Positions 17,141 through 25,323 of a DNA stretch of 25,536 nt are shown here, piece after piece; position 1 is the stretch's first letter, and the number at the start of each line of letters is the position of its first letter. Under the pieces are notes generated by a model. It was not told the origin of the DNA, made no database searches, and saw only the letters and a list, made by a program, of their open reading frames with translations. Location: NCBI GenBank assembly GCA_050945155.1, contig JBMNSK010000019.1, positions 1 to 25,536 of the forward strand, read 5' to 3'. The stretch is from JBMNSK01 sp050945155. Lineage in GTDB: Bacteria; Actinomycetota; Coriobacteriia; Coriobacteriales; Eggerthellaceae. A program made the translations under genes and the position numbers.

Positions 17141-18391
17141 TTAGAGCTCCGGATAGAGCGGATGCTTCTCAAGCAGGCCATCAATGATGCCCTTGATTTC
17201 GCGCAGTTTTGCTTCGTCGTCTGCTGCGAAAACTGCCTCAGCAATGCACTTACCTACCGTGTAGAAATCTTCCTTGGTAAAGCCGCGCGTAGTTGCTGCA
17301 GCGCTTCCAACACGAATACCACTCGTCACGAAAGGAGAACGGGTTTCGTTAGGAATCGTATTTTTGTTTACCGTAATATCAACGGTCTCAAGGAGCTTCT
17401 CAGCATCCTTGCCGGTAATGTCAGCTGCCGTTAAATCAACGAGGCAGAGGTGGTTGTCGGTGCCGCCAGATACGAGGCGCAGACCGCCATCAGCAATACC
17501 GCGTCCCAGCTCGGAAGCGTTTTCTACAACATGGTCAATATAGTCTTTGTACTCAGGCTTTAAGGCCTCACCAAAAGCGACCGCCTTGCCAGCAATGACA
17601 TGCATGAGCGGGCCACCCTGAGCACCAGGAAACATAGCCTTGTTGATGCGCTTAGCAATCTCTTCGTCGTTGGAAAGGATAAATCCGCCACGCGGACCAC
17701 GCAGCGTCTTATGGCTTGTAGAGGTAACAACATCGGCATAGGGGAAGGGGCTTGGATGAGCTCCTGTTGCTACCAAACCGGCAATATGCGCCATATCTAC
17801 CATGAAATATGCCCCTACTTCATGAGCAATATTGCCCATGCGTTCAAAATCGATGATGCGAGGATAGGCAGAAGCGCCACCGACGATGAGTTTCGGGCGA
17901 ATCTCTTTTGCCTGACGCTCAAGGGCATCGTAGTCAATGGTTTCGGTTTCAGGATCAAGGTTATACGCATGGAACTCATAAAAACGGCCAGAGAAGTTGA
18001 CTGGAGAACCATGGGTCAGATGACCACCCTGATCCAAGCTCAATCCCATAACCGGATCGCCAAGCTCGATAAGAGCGCTGTAAGCGCCAAAGTTAGCGTT
18101 TGCGCCTGAATGTGGCTGAACGTTTGCGAAATTGCAGTGATAGAGCTCGCAAGCACGGTCGCGAGCAAGGTCCTCCACGATGTCAACCTTTTCGCAGCCA
18201 CCGTAGTAACGCTTCCCAGGGTAACCCTCAGCGTACTTGTTGGTCATCACGCTTCCTACGGCCTCCATAACAGCCTGAGACGTGAAGTTTTCAGAAGCAA
18301 TGAGTTCAACCGTGTGACGTTCGCGGTCAAGTTCCTGAGTAAGCGCCGACGCCACTTCCGGATCGGACTTTGAAACATGAGATAGAGCCAT
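17141..18391 (-). CDS. glyA: Serine hydroxymethyltransferase
   Basis: A 416-residue PLP enzyme that interconverts serine and glycine with tetrahydrofolate, feeding one-carbon units to purines, thymidylate and methionine. The PLP lysine is K228 in TSTSHKTLRGPRGG; IASENFTS at 31-38, YPGKRYYGG at 57-65 and VQPHSGANAN at 91-100 are further family blocks. Length is normal. ATG 18391 has AAGGA upstream. It follows rpiB by 51 bases and is likely cotranscribed with it. Confidence 0.98.
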   Translation of the reverse strand: MALSHVSKSDPEVASALTQELDRERHTVELIASENFTSQAVMEAVGSVMTNKYAEGYPGKRYYGGCEKVDIVEDLARDRACELYHCNFANVQPHSGANANFGAYSALIELGDPVMGLSLDQGGHLTHGSPVNFSGRFYEFHAYNLDPETETIDYDALERQAKEIRPKLIVGGASAYPRIIDFERMGNIAHEVGAYFMVDMAHIAGLVATGAHPSPFPYADVVTSTSHKTLRGPRGGFILSNDEEIAKRINKAMFPGAQGGPLMHVIAGKAVAFGEALKPEYKDYIDHVVENASELGRGIADGGLRLVSGGTDNHLCLVDLTAADITGKDAEKLLETVDITVNKNTIPNETRSPFVTSGIRVGSAAATTRGFTKEDFYTVGKCIAEAVFAADDEAKLREIKGIIDGLLEKHPLYPEL

Positions 18392-18424
18392 ATTTATCCT
18401 TTCTTGTACCTGCCACCCTCATCT

Positions 18425-18440
18425 GAAAGTAGCAACTTTC
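18425..18440 (-). other. Short hairpin between rpiB and glyA
   Basis: A perfect 6-bp stem with a 4-base loop (GAAAGT-AGCA-ACTTTC) two bases after the rpiB stop. It has no U tract on the minus strand, so it is not a normal terminator. It may protect or process the transcript, or may be chance. Confidence 0.35.
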
Positions 18441-18442
18441 GG

Positions 18443-18886
18443 TTATTCATTTTTTTCAAGAGCCATAATCTTTGCCACGCGGTTTGCGTGCCGCCCTCCC
18501 TCAAATTCTGTTTCCAGGAAGGTTTTGATAATAGCCTTGTTTGTGTCAAGACTGACAAACCGGCCTGATACCGCAACGATATTAGCATTATTGTGTTGAC
18601 GTGCTAAGGAGGCAAAGTCAGGAGAGACCACATTCGCGGCACGAATGCCCGAAACCTTATTTGCCGCAATAGCCATGCCAATGCCTGTGCCGCATACTAA
18701 AACACCGAACTGAGCACGTCCGCTTGCGACATCATGGCCCACCTTTTCGGCGAAATCAGGGTAGTCGACACGATTATCGTCCTGCGGACCTCGGTCGATA
18801 ACCTTATAGCCAAGGCTCTCTAAATATGGAATAAGGGCTTGCTTTTGTTCGAAACCTGCATGGTCGCTTCCAATGCTGATATCCAC
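18443..18886 (-). CDS. rpiB: Ribose-5-phosphate isomerase B
   Basis: Interconverts ribose 5-phosphate and ribulose 5-phosphate; 147 residues of the RpiB/LacAB family. Substrate-binding DHAG is at 8-11, the catalytic base C65 sits in VLVCGTGIGMAIAANK, and H98 lies in ARQHNNAN. The start is a GTG at 18884-18886 with GAGGAGG 7 bases upstream; the ATG inside that spacer is out of frame. LacAB or allose isomerases look alike, but the neighbours are housekeeping genes, so RpiB is preferred. Confidence 0.95.
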   Translation of the reverse strand: MDISIGSDHAGFEQKQALIPYLESLGYKVIDRGPQDDNRVDYPDFAEKVGHDVASGRAQFGVLVCGTGIGMAIAANKVSGIRAANVVSPDFASLARQHNNANIVAVSGRFVSLDTNKAIIKTFLETEFEGGRHANRVAKIMALEKNE

Positions 18887-18950
18887 GAACCATCCTCCTC
18901 AAATCTTGCGTTCGGCGCTTTGCCGGCTACAACACTTTTCTTTTCTTAGT

Positions 18951-19562
18951 TTATTCTGAAAGCGCGCGTATATATGCCTCAGTAACGACACCTTCACGCA
19001 ATATCTTAGGTTGCGGATTTGTGCAGTCGATGACCGTCGAAGCGACACCGCTTTTATCGGCATCGGTTCCGTCCCGCAGAGCCGTACCACAGGAAGTTAC
19101 CAGGACCTCATCAAGCCCGCTGAAACTACTCGGCGCCAAGTAACCGCTCCGATTTGCCGAAGTGGTTGCCAAGGGGCACCCAACTGCCTCAATCAGTTGC
19201 AAAGCCATATGATTATTCGGCATACGCAGGCCAATGGTTCCCCCTTGAGCCTGATACGCCTGAGGAACGCGGTCAGCTGCTTTCACGATAAGCGTCAGCG
19301 GTCCAGGCCAAAAAGTTTCGGCCAATATCCGCGCATAGGACGGAATATCTTTGCCATACCTATCCAGATCATCAACTGAAGCAATAAGCCAAGAAATAGG
19401 CTTGCGATGAGGCCGCTCTTTAAGCTCGTAGATAATTTCAGGTGAAGGAGCCATTTCGACGGCAACGCCTAAACCATAAACAGTTTCCGTGGGAAATATC
19501 GCAGGCTTCCCAGCTCGGAGAGCTTCAGTTGTTTCATTAAATGTTGAAGCTTGTAGCGCCAT
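18951..19562 (-). CDS. Threonylcarbamoyl-AMP synthase (Sua5/YrdC/YwlC family)
   Basis: A 203-residue YrdC-domain protein that makes threonylcarbamoyl-AMP from threonine, bicarbonate and ATP for t6A37 in ANN-decoding tRNAs. Characteristic pieces are PTETVYGLG, LKERPHRKPIS, FWPGPLT, TIGLRMPNN and TTSANRSG. It has only the YrdC domain and lacks the extra Sua5 domain. The start at ATG 19562 follows an AGGCAGG element; an earlier in-frame ATG at 19598 would add 12 residues and has a poorer site. It lies 54 bases upstream of rpiB and about 109 after the ECF operon. Confidence 0.93.
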   Translation of the reverse strand: MALQASTFNETTEALRAGKPAIFPTETVYGLGVAVEMAPSPEIIYELKERPHRKPISWLIASVDDLDRYGKDIPSYARILAETFWPGPLTLIVKAADRVPQAYQAQGGTIGLRMPNNHMALQLIEAVGCPLATTSANRSGYLAPSSFSGLDEVLVTSCGTALRDGTDADKSGVASTVIDCTNPQPKILREGVVTEAYIRALSE

Positions 19563-19671
19563 AATCTGCCTGCCTCTGATACAAGAAATTCTTTTCAATG
19601 CATTTTCAAGCCATATCGAATCTCGTCACCTAGTATAACGGCTGTATAAACCATTATCTTTTGGCGCAGGT

Positions 19672-20394
19672 TTATTCGCCGTCCATGAGCGCATATTTTC
19701 TCTTAATGCGGTCAAGTTTCGGCATCCACCATCCATATAAAAGCTTGAGGAAAATAACCGTCGCCGCACCATGAATAAGATCAAAGGGAAGCGCCGCCGC
19801 ATAAACGGCAAAAAACTCGAGGACGGTTTGCGGGTGGAAAAACCCAACGATACTCCACGAATTCAAAATGAAGCCAAAGAGCAATCCGGAGAGACCACCG
19901 TAGATAAGAAGAACTGCTTCGTGGTCAAAAAGACCTCGTTCTGCAAGGACCCCGCCGATATAACCAATAAGACCCCAGGCATACATCTGCCAAGGACTCC
20001 ACATCCCCTGCCCGAAGAAGAAATTAGAGACGAGGGCCGCCAGTGCACCTACCATAAAGCCGCTTCTTCGCCCAAAGGCAGCACCGGCAATAATGGCAAT
20101 GGCTGACACTGGCTTAAAGCTTGGAAAGGGCGCAAAGAGAATACGTCCGGCAGCAGCAAGGGCAGCAAGCACTGCTATCGGCATAAAGTCACGCGGGCGC
20201 GGGTTGCGTCGGTCAAAACCGATAAAGAAAAAGGCAATGCAAGCCAAAACCACAACGAGGGTAACAACGAGGGTTTGTTCAAAAGAGAAAACTGCACAAA
20301 GAACAAGGATTACCAATACGCCTACTAAGACGCAGGTCTCTACGATTCCCGCAATTTTTTCACCACGATCTTTATGAGCGAGTTTTGAGTGCAT
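19672..20394 (-). CDS. ECF transporter S component, substrate unknown (corrinoid possible)
   Basis: A 240-residue, mostly hydrophobic protein, the substrate-binding membrane subunit of an energy-coupling factor importer. The core has the pattern of the family: AVLAALAAAGRILFAPFPSF, VSAIAIIAGAAFGRRSGF, then WSPWQMYAWGLIGYIGG, with about six to eight membrane segments. It has two extra N-terminal helices before the core (about 20-60). The start at ATG 20394 is chosen because CGGAG lies 6 bases upstream; longer frames run deep into the ATPase gene. It is the last gene of the operon and overlaps the ATPase gene by 23 bases. Relatives of this sequence type occur in operons with DUF4430 proteins; the ligand cannot be read off the sequence. 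Confidence 0.88.
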   Translation of the reverse strand: MHSKLAHKDRGEKIAGIVETCVLVGVLVILVLCAVFSFEQTLVVTLVVVLACIAFFFIGFDRRNPRPRDFMPIAVLAALAAAGRILFAPFPSFKPVSAIAIIAGAAFGRRSGFMVGALAALVSNFFFGQGMWSPWQMYAWGLIGYIGGVLAERGLFDHEAVLLIYGGLSGLLFGFILNSWSIVGFFHPQTVLEFFAVYAAALPFDLIHGAATVIFLKLLYGWWMPKLDRIKRKYALMDGE

Positions 20395-21835
20395 AGTAAG
20401 CTCCGAATAAAGGAGATTCATCGTGGCTTCTATAGATGAGATTCTGGTCGAAAAAGTCTGAGACAAAATCGGTGCAAGCGAGCTCCGCGTTAAAGACCAT
20501 ACTAATTTCGTCGGCAATGACCTCTGCAAAGTCGAGATTATGCGTTGCCACCACAAAGGTTGTACCAGCATCACTCAATTTTTGAATGCGATCTGCAAGG
20601 TCAGCACAAGTGCATGCATCAAGGCCTTTGGTCGGCTCATCTAAAAAGACAAGCTCAGGTTTTGTGAGAAAGAGTTTCGCCAGGGCAAGTTTTTCCTGTT
20701 CACCCCCAGATAAATCATAGGGGTGTAGGTGCACAAGCTGAGTGAGCCCCCAAGATGAAAGTGCCTCTTGTACTTCTTCATCAGAAAGCGCCAATCGCTT
20801 TTGCCACTCTTGCATCTCCTCGGCAACCGTGTCGCAGACAAAAAGAGTTTTTGGGTCCTGGGGTAGGTATGCTTGCGCATTGCCTAAAAGGCTTTCTACC
20901 TTTCCGCGCTGGGGCTTTTCTATCTGAGCCATAGTCTTTATAAGACTTGTCTTTCCACTTCCGTTGCCGCCAACAAGAACATGAACTGTTCCCTTCCCTA
21001 CCTCTAAATTAAGGCCACGCAAAACCCAGGGGCTTTCTCGGTCATAGCGAAAATAAAGGTTTTTCAAGCGAAGAGCTGGCCTTGCATCTAAAGAGCATTT
21101 TCTTCGCGCCTCCCATCGAGGGAAAAGCAGCGACTCAACTTCGCTTCGTGGGCCGGCATCTATACAAGGGCCGAGCGCAACTGTTTGACTTGCATACTTC
21201 GCAGCAACAACGGGGTTGTGTGTTGCCATAATTACCGTAATACCGAGTTCACGGTTTAAGCGGTCTAAGAGGTTAAGGAAACTATCCTGCGCATTTGGAT
21301 CAAGTTGAGCCGTTGGCTCATCAAGCAAGAGAATCTCAGGGCAAACTGCCATAACACTCGCAAGGTTTACAATTTGTTTTTGTCCGTCAGAAAGCTCTTC
21401 GGTTTTTGCATTCACCCACGGTTCAATACCAAAGAAGTGGACAAGCTCTGCCACACGCCTTCGGAGTAGATCCTGTGGCACACCGAGGTTTTCAAGACCA
21501 AAGGCAAGCTCGTGCCAGACCCGGTCACAGACTATCTGTACACCAGGGTCTTGCATGACAAAGCCAATTTTTTCTGCAGAAGTCTTCGTGTCTAATGAGG
21601 CCTTAGGCATCCCTTCGGCATATATCTGCTTTCCGTCTATCGCGATAGACCCTTGAACATCTCCCGGAAGATGCAGTTCGGGCTTGAGTGCCCGTAAAAG
21701 CGTTGTCTTTCCAGAACCGGTCGGGCCGAGAAGCAAACAAAATGCGCCCTTTTCTACTTGAAAGGAAAAATTAGTAATGACAGCCTGGCCACCCGGATAA
21801 GCAAAAGAGAAGTTCTTTACTTCGATTTGCGCCAC
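20372..21835 (-). CDS. Energy-coupling factor ATPase, two ABC domains fused
   Basis: A 487-residue protein with both ATPase modules in one chain. Domain 1: Walker A GPTGSGKT at 37-44, Q-loop MQDP, signature LSDGQ at 148-152, Walker B ILLLDEPTAQLDP, H-loop MATHN. Domain 2: Walker A GGNGSGKT at 289-296, Q-loop LPQDP, signature LSGGE at 375-379, Walker B LVFLDEP, H-loop VATHN. All catalytic residues look present in both. It powers the ECF importer together with the T component. The start is GTG 21835 with AAGGAGG 7 bases upstream, overlapping the T component gene by 19 bases. Confidence 0.95.
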   Translation of the reverse strand: MAQIEVKNFSFAYPGGQAVITNFSFQVEKGAFCLLLGPTGSGKTTLLRALKPELHLPGDVQGSIAIDGKQIYAEGMPKASLDTKTSAEKIGFVMQDPGVQIVCDRVWHELAFGLENLGVPQDLLRRRVAELVHFFGIEPWVNAKTEELSDGQKQIVNLASVMAVCPEILLLDEPTAQLDPNAQDSFLNLLDRLNRELGITVIMATHNPVVAAKYASQTVALGPCIDAGPRSEVESLLFPRWEARRKCSLDARPALRLKNLYFRYDRESPWVLRGLNLEVGKGTVHVLVGGNGSGKTSLIKTMAQIEKPQRGKVESLLGNAQAYLPQDPKTLFVCDTVAEEMQEWQKRLALSDEEVQEALSSWGLTQLVHLHPYDLSGGEQEKLALAKLFLTKPELVFLDEPTKGLDACTCADLADRIQKLSDAGTTFVVATHNLDFAEVIADEISMVFNAELACTDFVSDFFDQNLIYRSHDESPLFGAYYALKTRS

Positions 21836-22686
21836 TGGATGGCCTCCTTAATTTCTAGCATCGCCGGAATAAGCATAAGTACTATATAGGGAATATAACC
21901 CCACCAGACGATGAGCTTACTTAAACTTGGAAAGAAAGTATATTGGCTGACAGCGACAAGCATTAAGAAAAGATTGCCAGCTCCCAGAAGAAGAATGAAA
22001 CCGGCAAGTATTTTATCTATTGGCGAAAGAGGGAAAGGTTGGTAGGTGGTGCGCCTTTTCTGAGAACCATAACCACGCGCCCTCATCGCGTCGCTTCTTA
22101 CAATTCCGTCTTCCATACCCCAGGTAAGCAGAACCGTCAACGCACGCGCACGAGTATGCCTTGCTCCTCTCTTTGTGTGGTCGACAAGAGCTGATGTTGC
22201 CTCCTGTGCCTGGAGAATCGTTCGACCACGTTTTAGATACTGGGGCAAAAGCCGCAAAATATGACTGATGAGAAAACTCAGATTAGGAATGAAACCCGCA
22301 AATAGTGCTGCTGTATTTTCACTATCCATACACCGTGCGTAGGAAGAAAACCAATAGAGCGTAGCAACAAGCATGCCACCGGCGCAGGCACCAAAGACAA
22401 GCGATTCGGCAGTAAACGGAGTTGAAAAGATATAAAAGAGAACCGTTACGCCGCTATGCGAAAAAAGAAAATTTGCAAAAAGGACTATGAGAAAAACCGG
22501 CACTGCCCATGCAAGGCTTTTACCGAGTGAGCGCAGACCGTGCGTTATACCATAGGTGATAAGGGATCCAAGACAAGAAAGTGCAAGATAGGCAGGTTGA
22601 AATGCAACCATAGTTAAGATAATGACCGTGGCTAGATAGGAAAAAGCCACGACAGGATGGTAGTTGTTAAAAACCTGCGATTGCAT
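21817..22686 (-). CDS. ECF transporter T component
   Basis: A 289-residue membrane protein (EcfT/CbiQ family) linking the S component to the ATPases. Membrane segments occur near 13-30, 60-76, 92-112 and at the C-terminus (about 222-280). The two cytoplasmic coupling motifs are visible: RGRTILQAQEA at 153-163 and AMRARGYG at 200-207. ATG 22686 overlaps the DUF4430 gene stop as TGATG with no good ribosome site, so its translation is probably coupled. With the ATPase and S component next to it, this is a complete dedicated (group I) module. Confidence 0.93.
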   Translation of the reverse strand: MQSQVFNNYHPVVAFSYLATVIILTMVAFQPAYLALSCLGSLITYGITHGLRSLGKSLAWAVPVFLIVLFANFLFSHSGVTVLFYIFSTPFTAESLVFGACAGGMLVATLYWFSSYARCMDSENTAALFAGFIPNLSFLISHILRLLPQYLKRGRTILQAQEATSALVDHTKRGARHTRARALTVLLTWGMEDGIVRSDAMRARGYGSQKRRTTYQPFPLSPIDKILAGFILLLGAGNLFLMLVAVSQYTFFPSLSKLIVWWGYIPYIVLMLIPAMLEIKEAIQWRKSK

Positions 22687-23279
22687 CAGTCCACTACATA
22701 ATTCCAGCTCACGCTTTCACCACCGGAAAGAGTGTAGGAACTTGCAGGCTGCGAAGGAAAAGACCCATTGACGTAGTAGACCCAGCCACTTTGGGGTCCA
22801 TAGTCCTTTTCATTCAGCCCCTCAATACCCGCTACATAGATTCCGTACTGAGTGCTACGAGCGTTAACGCTCAATCCGGTCTTGCACAGTGCATCATAAG
22901 CGGTGGCGCCCTTGTTAAGCTCGACACTTCCTGAATACATAAGAGGTCTATTAGCCGCCGTTGGGTCTACTTGCACCGTTACCTCTATGGAATCCGCGCT
23001 CGTAGACGTGTTCGATTTCTTGCCCGACTCACTTGTTGATTTGCTTGTCTGAGACTGGTCGGCCTTATCGGGGGTTGCTTGGTCTTCAGAGGCTTGTTCC
23101 TGTGAGTTTGTGCTCTCTTCTATGGTTTGAAATAGACCTTCGTTATCGATTGATGAAATAACACCGGTATTCGCCAACGCGGTATAGGAAAAGGCAATGA
23201 GTAAAATTGAAGCAACGGTTACTATTCCAGCGATGTGGGCGTCTCGAATAAATTTTTTAGATCTGCGGGTTTTAGACAT
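22686..23279 (-). CDS. Secreted DUF4430-domain protein
   Basis: A 197-residue exported protein. The N-terminus has a basic run and a hydrophobic segment (about 15-33), ending TALA before NTG, which could be cleaved by signal peptidase; there is no lipobox cysteine. Residues 45-97 are a low-complexity S/T/E/Q/K linker. Residues 98-197 match the DUF4430 fold: ELNKGATAYDAL, then SGWVYYVNGSFP and SWNYVVD at the end. DUF4430 is related to the C-terminal beta-domain of intrinsic factor and transcobalamin, and it also occurs in surface proteins of unknown role. ATG 23279 is preferred to a GTG at 23294; neither has a good ribosome site. It sits 28 bases after the propeller gene and before the ECF genes. 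Confidence 0.88.
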   Translation of the reverse strand: MSKTRRSKKFIRDAHIAGIVTVASILLIAFSYTALANTGVISSIDNEGLFQTIEESTNSQEQASEDQATPDKADQSQTSKSTSESGKKSNTSTSADSIEVTVQVDPTAANRPLMYSGSVELNKGATAYDALCKTGLSVNARSTQYGIYVAGIEGLNEKDYGPQSGWVYYVNGSFPSQPASSYTLSGGESVSWNYVVD

Positions 23280-23307
23280 AGGCGGCAATCGCACCAGGAT
23301 TCATCGA

Positions 23308-25227
23308 TTAAAAACGTTCATACCGTGACGAACCTCGACTGAGTACAACGGCAGAGAAGAACCAAAACGCTACACCAACAAGACCAACAACCCCGGTTAG
23401 TATGCCGAGGAAGGGAATAAACCGAGATAATTCCTCATGGGAGGTCCCCGTATCAGCAAGCTCATCCACAAGAGGGTCAAGGTTATCTGCTAGGGCATCA
23501 AGTCCAAGGGCATCAAAATTCATGGCAGTTCCTTGACTAGCAGCACGACTTGCCTCGGTGTTTTGGGCACCTGCGGATACAAGATTCGATACTGCTGAAG
23601 ATGCAGCCTTGTTCACCTTGGTATTCGACACTCCCGCACCACCGGTCGAGGGATTATTTTGATTCGGCAATGCAATATCATCACCTGGCTGAATTAGGCA
23701 ATCAAGACCGTTGCATGCATCTTTTACTGCAAAGAGCGTACCTGAATCATTGATGTAATAGAGTATGCCGTCCTCATCGGTATAGAGAGATGACATGGTG
23801 TAGTTTTGCTTGTCTTTATCAGGAAGGAACAGTTCTATCGCTTCGTCGTCACCAAGTCGGTAAACAAAAATGCCTCCGGGTGTTGCATTGGACGTGAAAT
23901 AAACTGCTGTTTCATTTCGAGCAAGAGAAACAAGCGGGGCAGACTTGATATCGCCAGCAAATTGTTGGTCAGTCTTATAGCCATCGGACTGTCCCCTATA
24001 CTTCTCTATCTTAGTAACTGCCTTATCCGCATCGGTCTCAAGAAGATCAAGGTCTATTACCGCAAGCAGGCCATAGTGAGCGAAATAGCTCCATCCGCTT
24101 CCTGAAACGGTATAACCCTCATCAGACTGTCCGCCCACAATGAGTTTCTTACCGACAATAGTGGGTGTGGATGTGCTCGAAAAACCGAACTTGCATGATG
24201 CAACCTTGGACAAAATACCCTGGGCATCAAGCATAAGTTTATAGAGTGTCCCTGACTGCGAGCTGATGTAGAAGTTTGTATCGTCCGCAACCACCGTTGA
24301 GCGAACGTTTTCGCCAAGACTTAAACTCGAGAGCAGGTCACCGGACAAGGCATCGTATGCGCTCACATTTCCTGCATCATCAGAGATTACCACGCGGTTG
24401 TTTTGTACTGCGGCGCCATCCCAGTAATAGCCATGGTCGGTATTAGTCTTGTGCCAGACCAACTCTCCGGAGAACAAATCGACGCAGGCAAAAATTCCAT
24501 CCGTGCTGTTGAAATTAGAAATTGTTGAAGCCGCGGCGTACACCTTGCCATCATGGATAGTCAAACTGCTGAGCGATTGAATATCTTTCCGAGCCGATGC
24601 GATAAAGAGCTGTTCTCCGGTTAACGGAGTAGACCAGAGAGCGTCTAAAGTCTCGGCATTGAAAGCTTGGAGAATGCCACCATGGATAGGAACCACAATA
24701 GTCCCTTCGCTATAAGCAAGGCGAGAAATTGAGTCAATCTTATCTTGTAAACGAGCCTCGGCAAGAACCTTTGGGCTGTCTTCGCTACTGTTCTTGTCAA
24801 TCTTTTGCAAGGTATCGCCTGCAACGATGTAAACAGCATCACCTACAACGAGCGGTTCAGAAACATTCGTACCCCAGTCCGAGCTCTCCTTCAGCTTTTT
24901 TGTCCACTGAGTTTCACCACGAAAATAGGGGGTCTCTGCATCAGTTACGCGATCTGGTGAGGAATAGCCTTTCCAGCTTTCGTCTTTTTGAGCATTGGCG
25001 TCCTTGGTTGCAGTATCTTTGTCAGCCGGGATGTCGCTCGTGCTTTTGAGCTCCGAATCGGGATTCTCCGTCGGGGAAGGCGGTGTATTCGAATCAAGTT
25101 CAGCGTTGGGGTTTTCGCCCGAGTCTTCTCCTGCGGTGGTAATAGCCCATGCAGAAGTAGGATAGAGACCTACCACAAGAGCAAGAGCACATAAGACTGA
25201 AAAGAATTTTTTCGTTCCTAACAGCAC
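23308..25227 (-). CDS. Secreted PQQ-like beta-propeller protein with C-terminal anchor
   Basis: A 639-residue surface protein. The signal peptide ends near residue 28 (PTSAWA). A disordered S/T/D/P region follows to about 90. Residues about 100-510 carry repeated PQQ-type blade motifs such as GGILQAFNAETLDALW, GIFACVDLFSGELVWH, GNVSAYDALSGDL, SGTLYKLML and SGTLFAVKD, so an eight-bladed-type propeller is likely. A low-complexity linker follows. The C-terminus has LADTG at 590-594, a hydrophobic helix and the basic tail RGSSRYERF. GTG 25227 is preferred because GGTGG lies 5 bases upstream; a TTG at 25239 would add four residues. No PQQ cofactor or enzyme is implied; it could bind a ligand or be structural. 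First gene of the operon. Confidence 0.85.
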   Translation of the reverse strand: MLLGTKKFFSVLCALALVVGLYPTSAWAITTAGEDSGENPNAELDSNTPPSPTENPDSELKSTSDIPADKDTATKDANAQKDESWKGYSSPDRVTDAETPYFRGETQWTKKLKESSDWGTNVSEPLVVGDAVYIVAGDTLQKIDKNSSEDSPKVLAEARLQDKIDSISRLAYSEGTIVVPIHGGILQAFNAETLDALWSTPLTGEQLFIASARKDIQSLSSLTIHDGKVYAAASTISNFNSTDGIFACVDLFSGELVWHKTNTDHGYYWDGAAVQNNRVVISDDAGNVSAYDALSGDLLSSLSLGENVRSTVVADDTNFYISSQSGTLYKLMLDAQGILSKVASCKFGFSSTSTPTIVGKKLIVGGQSDEGYTVSGSGWSYFAHYGLLAVIDLDLLETDADKAVTKIEKYRGQSDGYKTDQQFAGDIKSAPLVSLARNETAVYFTSNATPGGIFVYRLGDDEAIELFLPDKDKQNYTMSSLYTDEDGILYYINDSGTLFAVKDACNGLDCLIQPGDDIALPNQNNPSTGGAGVSNTKVNKAASSAVSNLVSAGAQNTEASRAASQGTAMNFDALGLDALADNLDPLVDELADTGTSHEELSRFIPFLGILTGVVGLVGVAFWFFSAVVLSRGSSRYERF

Positions 25228-25282
25228 TGTTCCCACCAAAAATGAATGTAATCTACCCCAATAACTGAATTTTACATACCCG

Positions 25283-25315
25283 GGTGAATAATATCACCGT
25301 TTGAACAGCTGGAAA
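25283..25315 (-). promoter_or_regulatory. Likely promoter and dyad operator of the propeller-DUF4430-ECF operon
   Basis: On the minus strand TTTCCA (25310-25315), a 16-base spacer and TATTAT (25288-25293). The -10 lies exactly between inverted arms GGTGA and TCACC (25283-25298), as an operator overlapping the promoter would. Transcription would start about 50 bases before the first gene. No cobalamin-riboswitch consensus is visible between the promoter and 25227, and the space is too short for one. Confidence 0.5.
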
Positions 25316-25323
25316 AGTATTTT

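Noticed and set aside
25228..25323. Cobalamin riboswitch upstream of the propeller operon
   Set aside because: No B12-box-like sequence is seen and the leader after the likely promoter is only about 50 bases, too short for that riboswitch.
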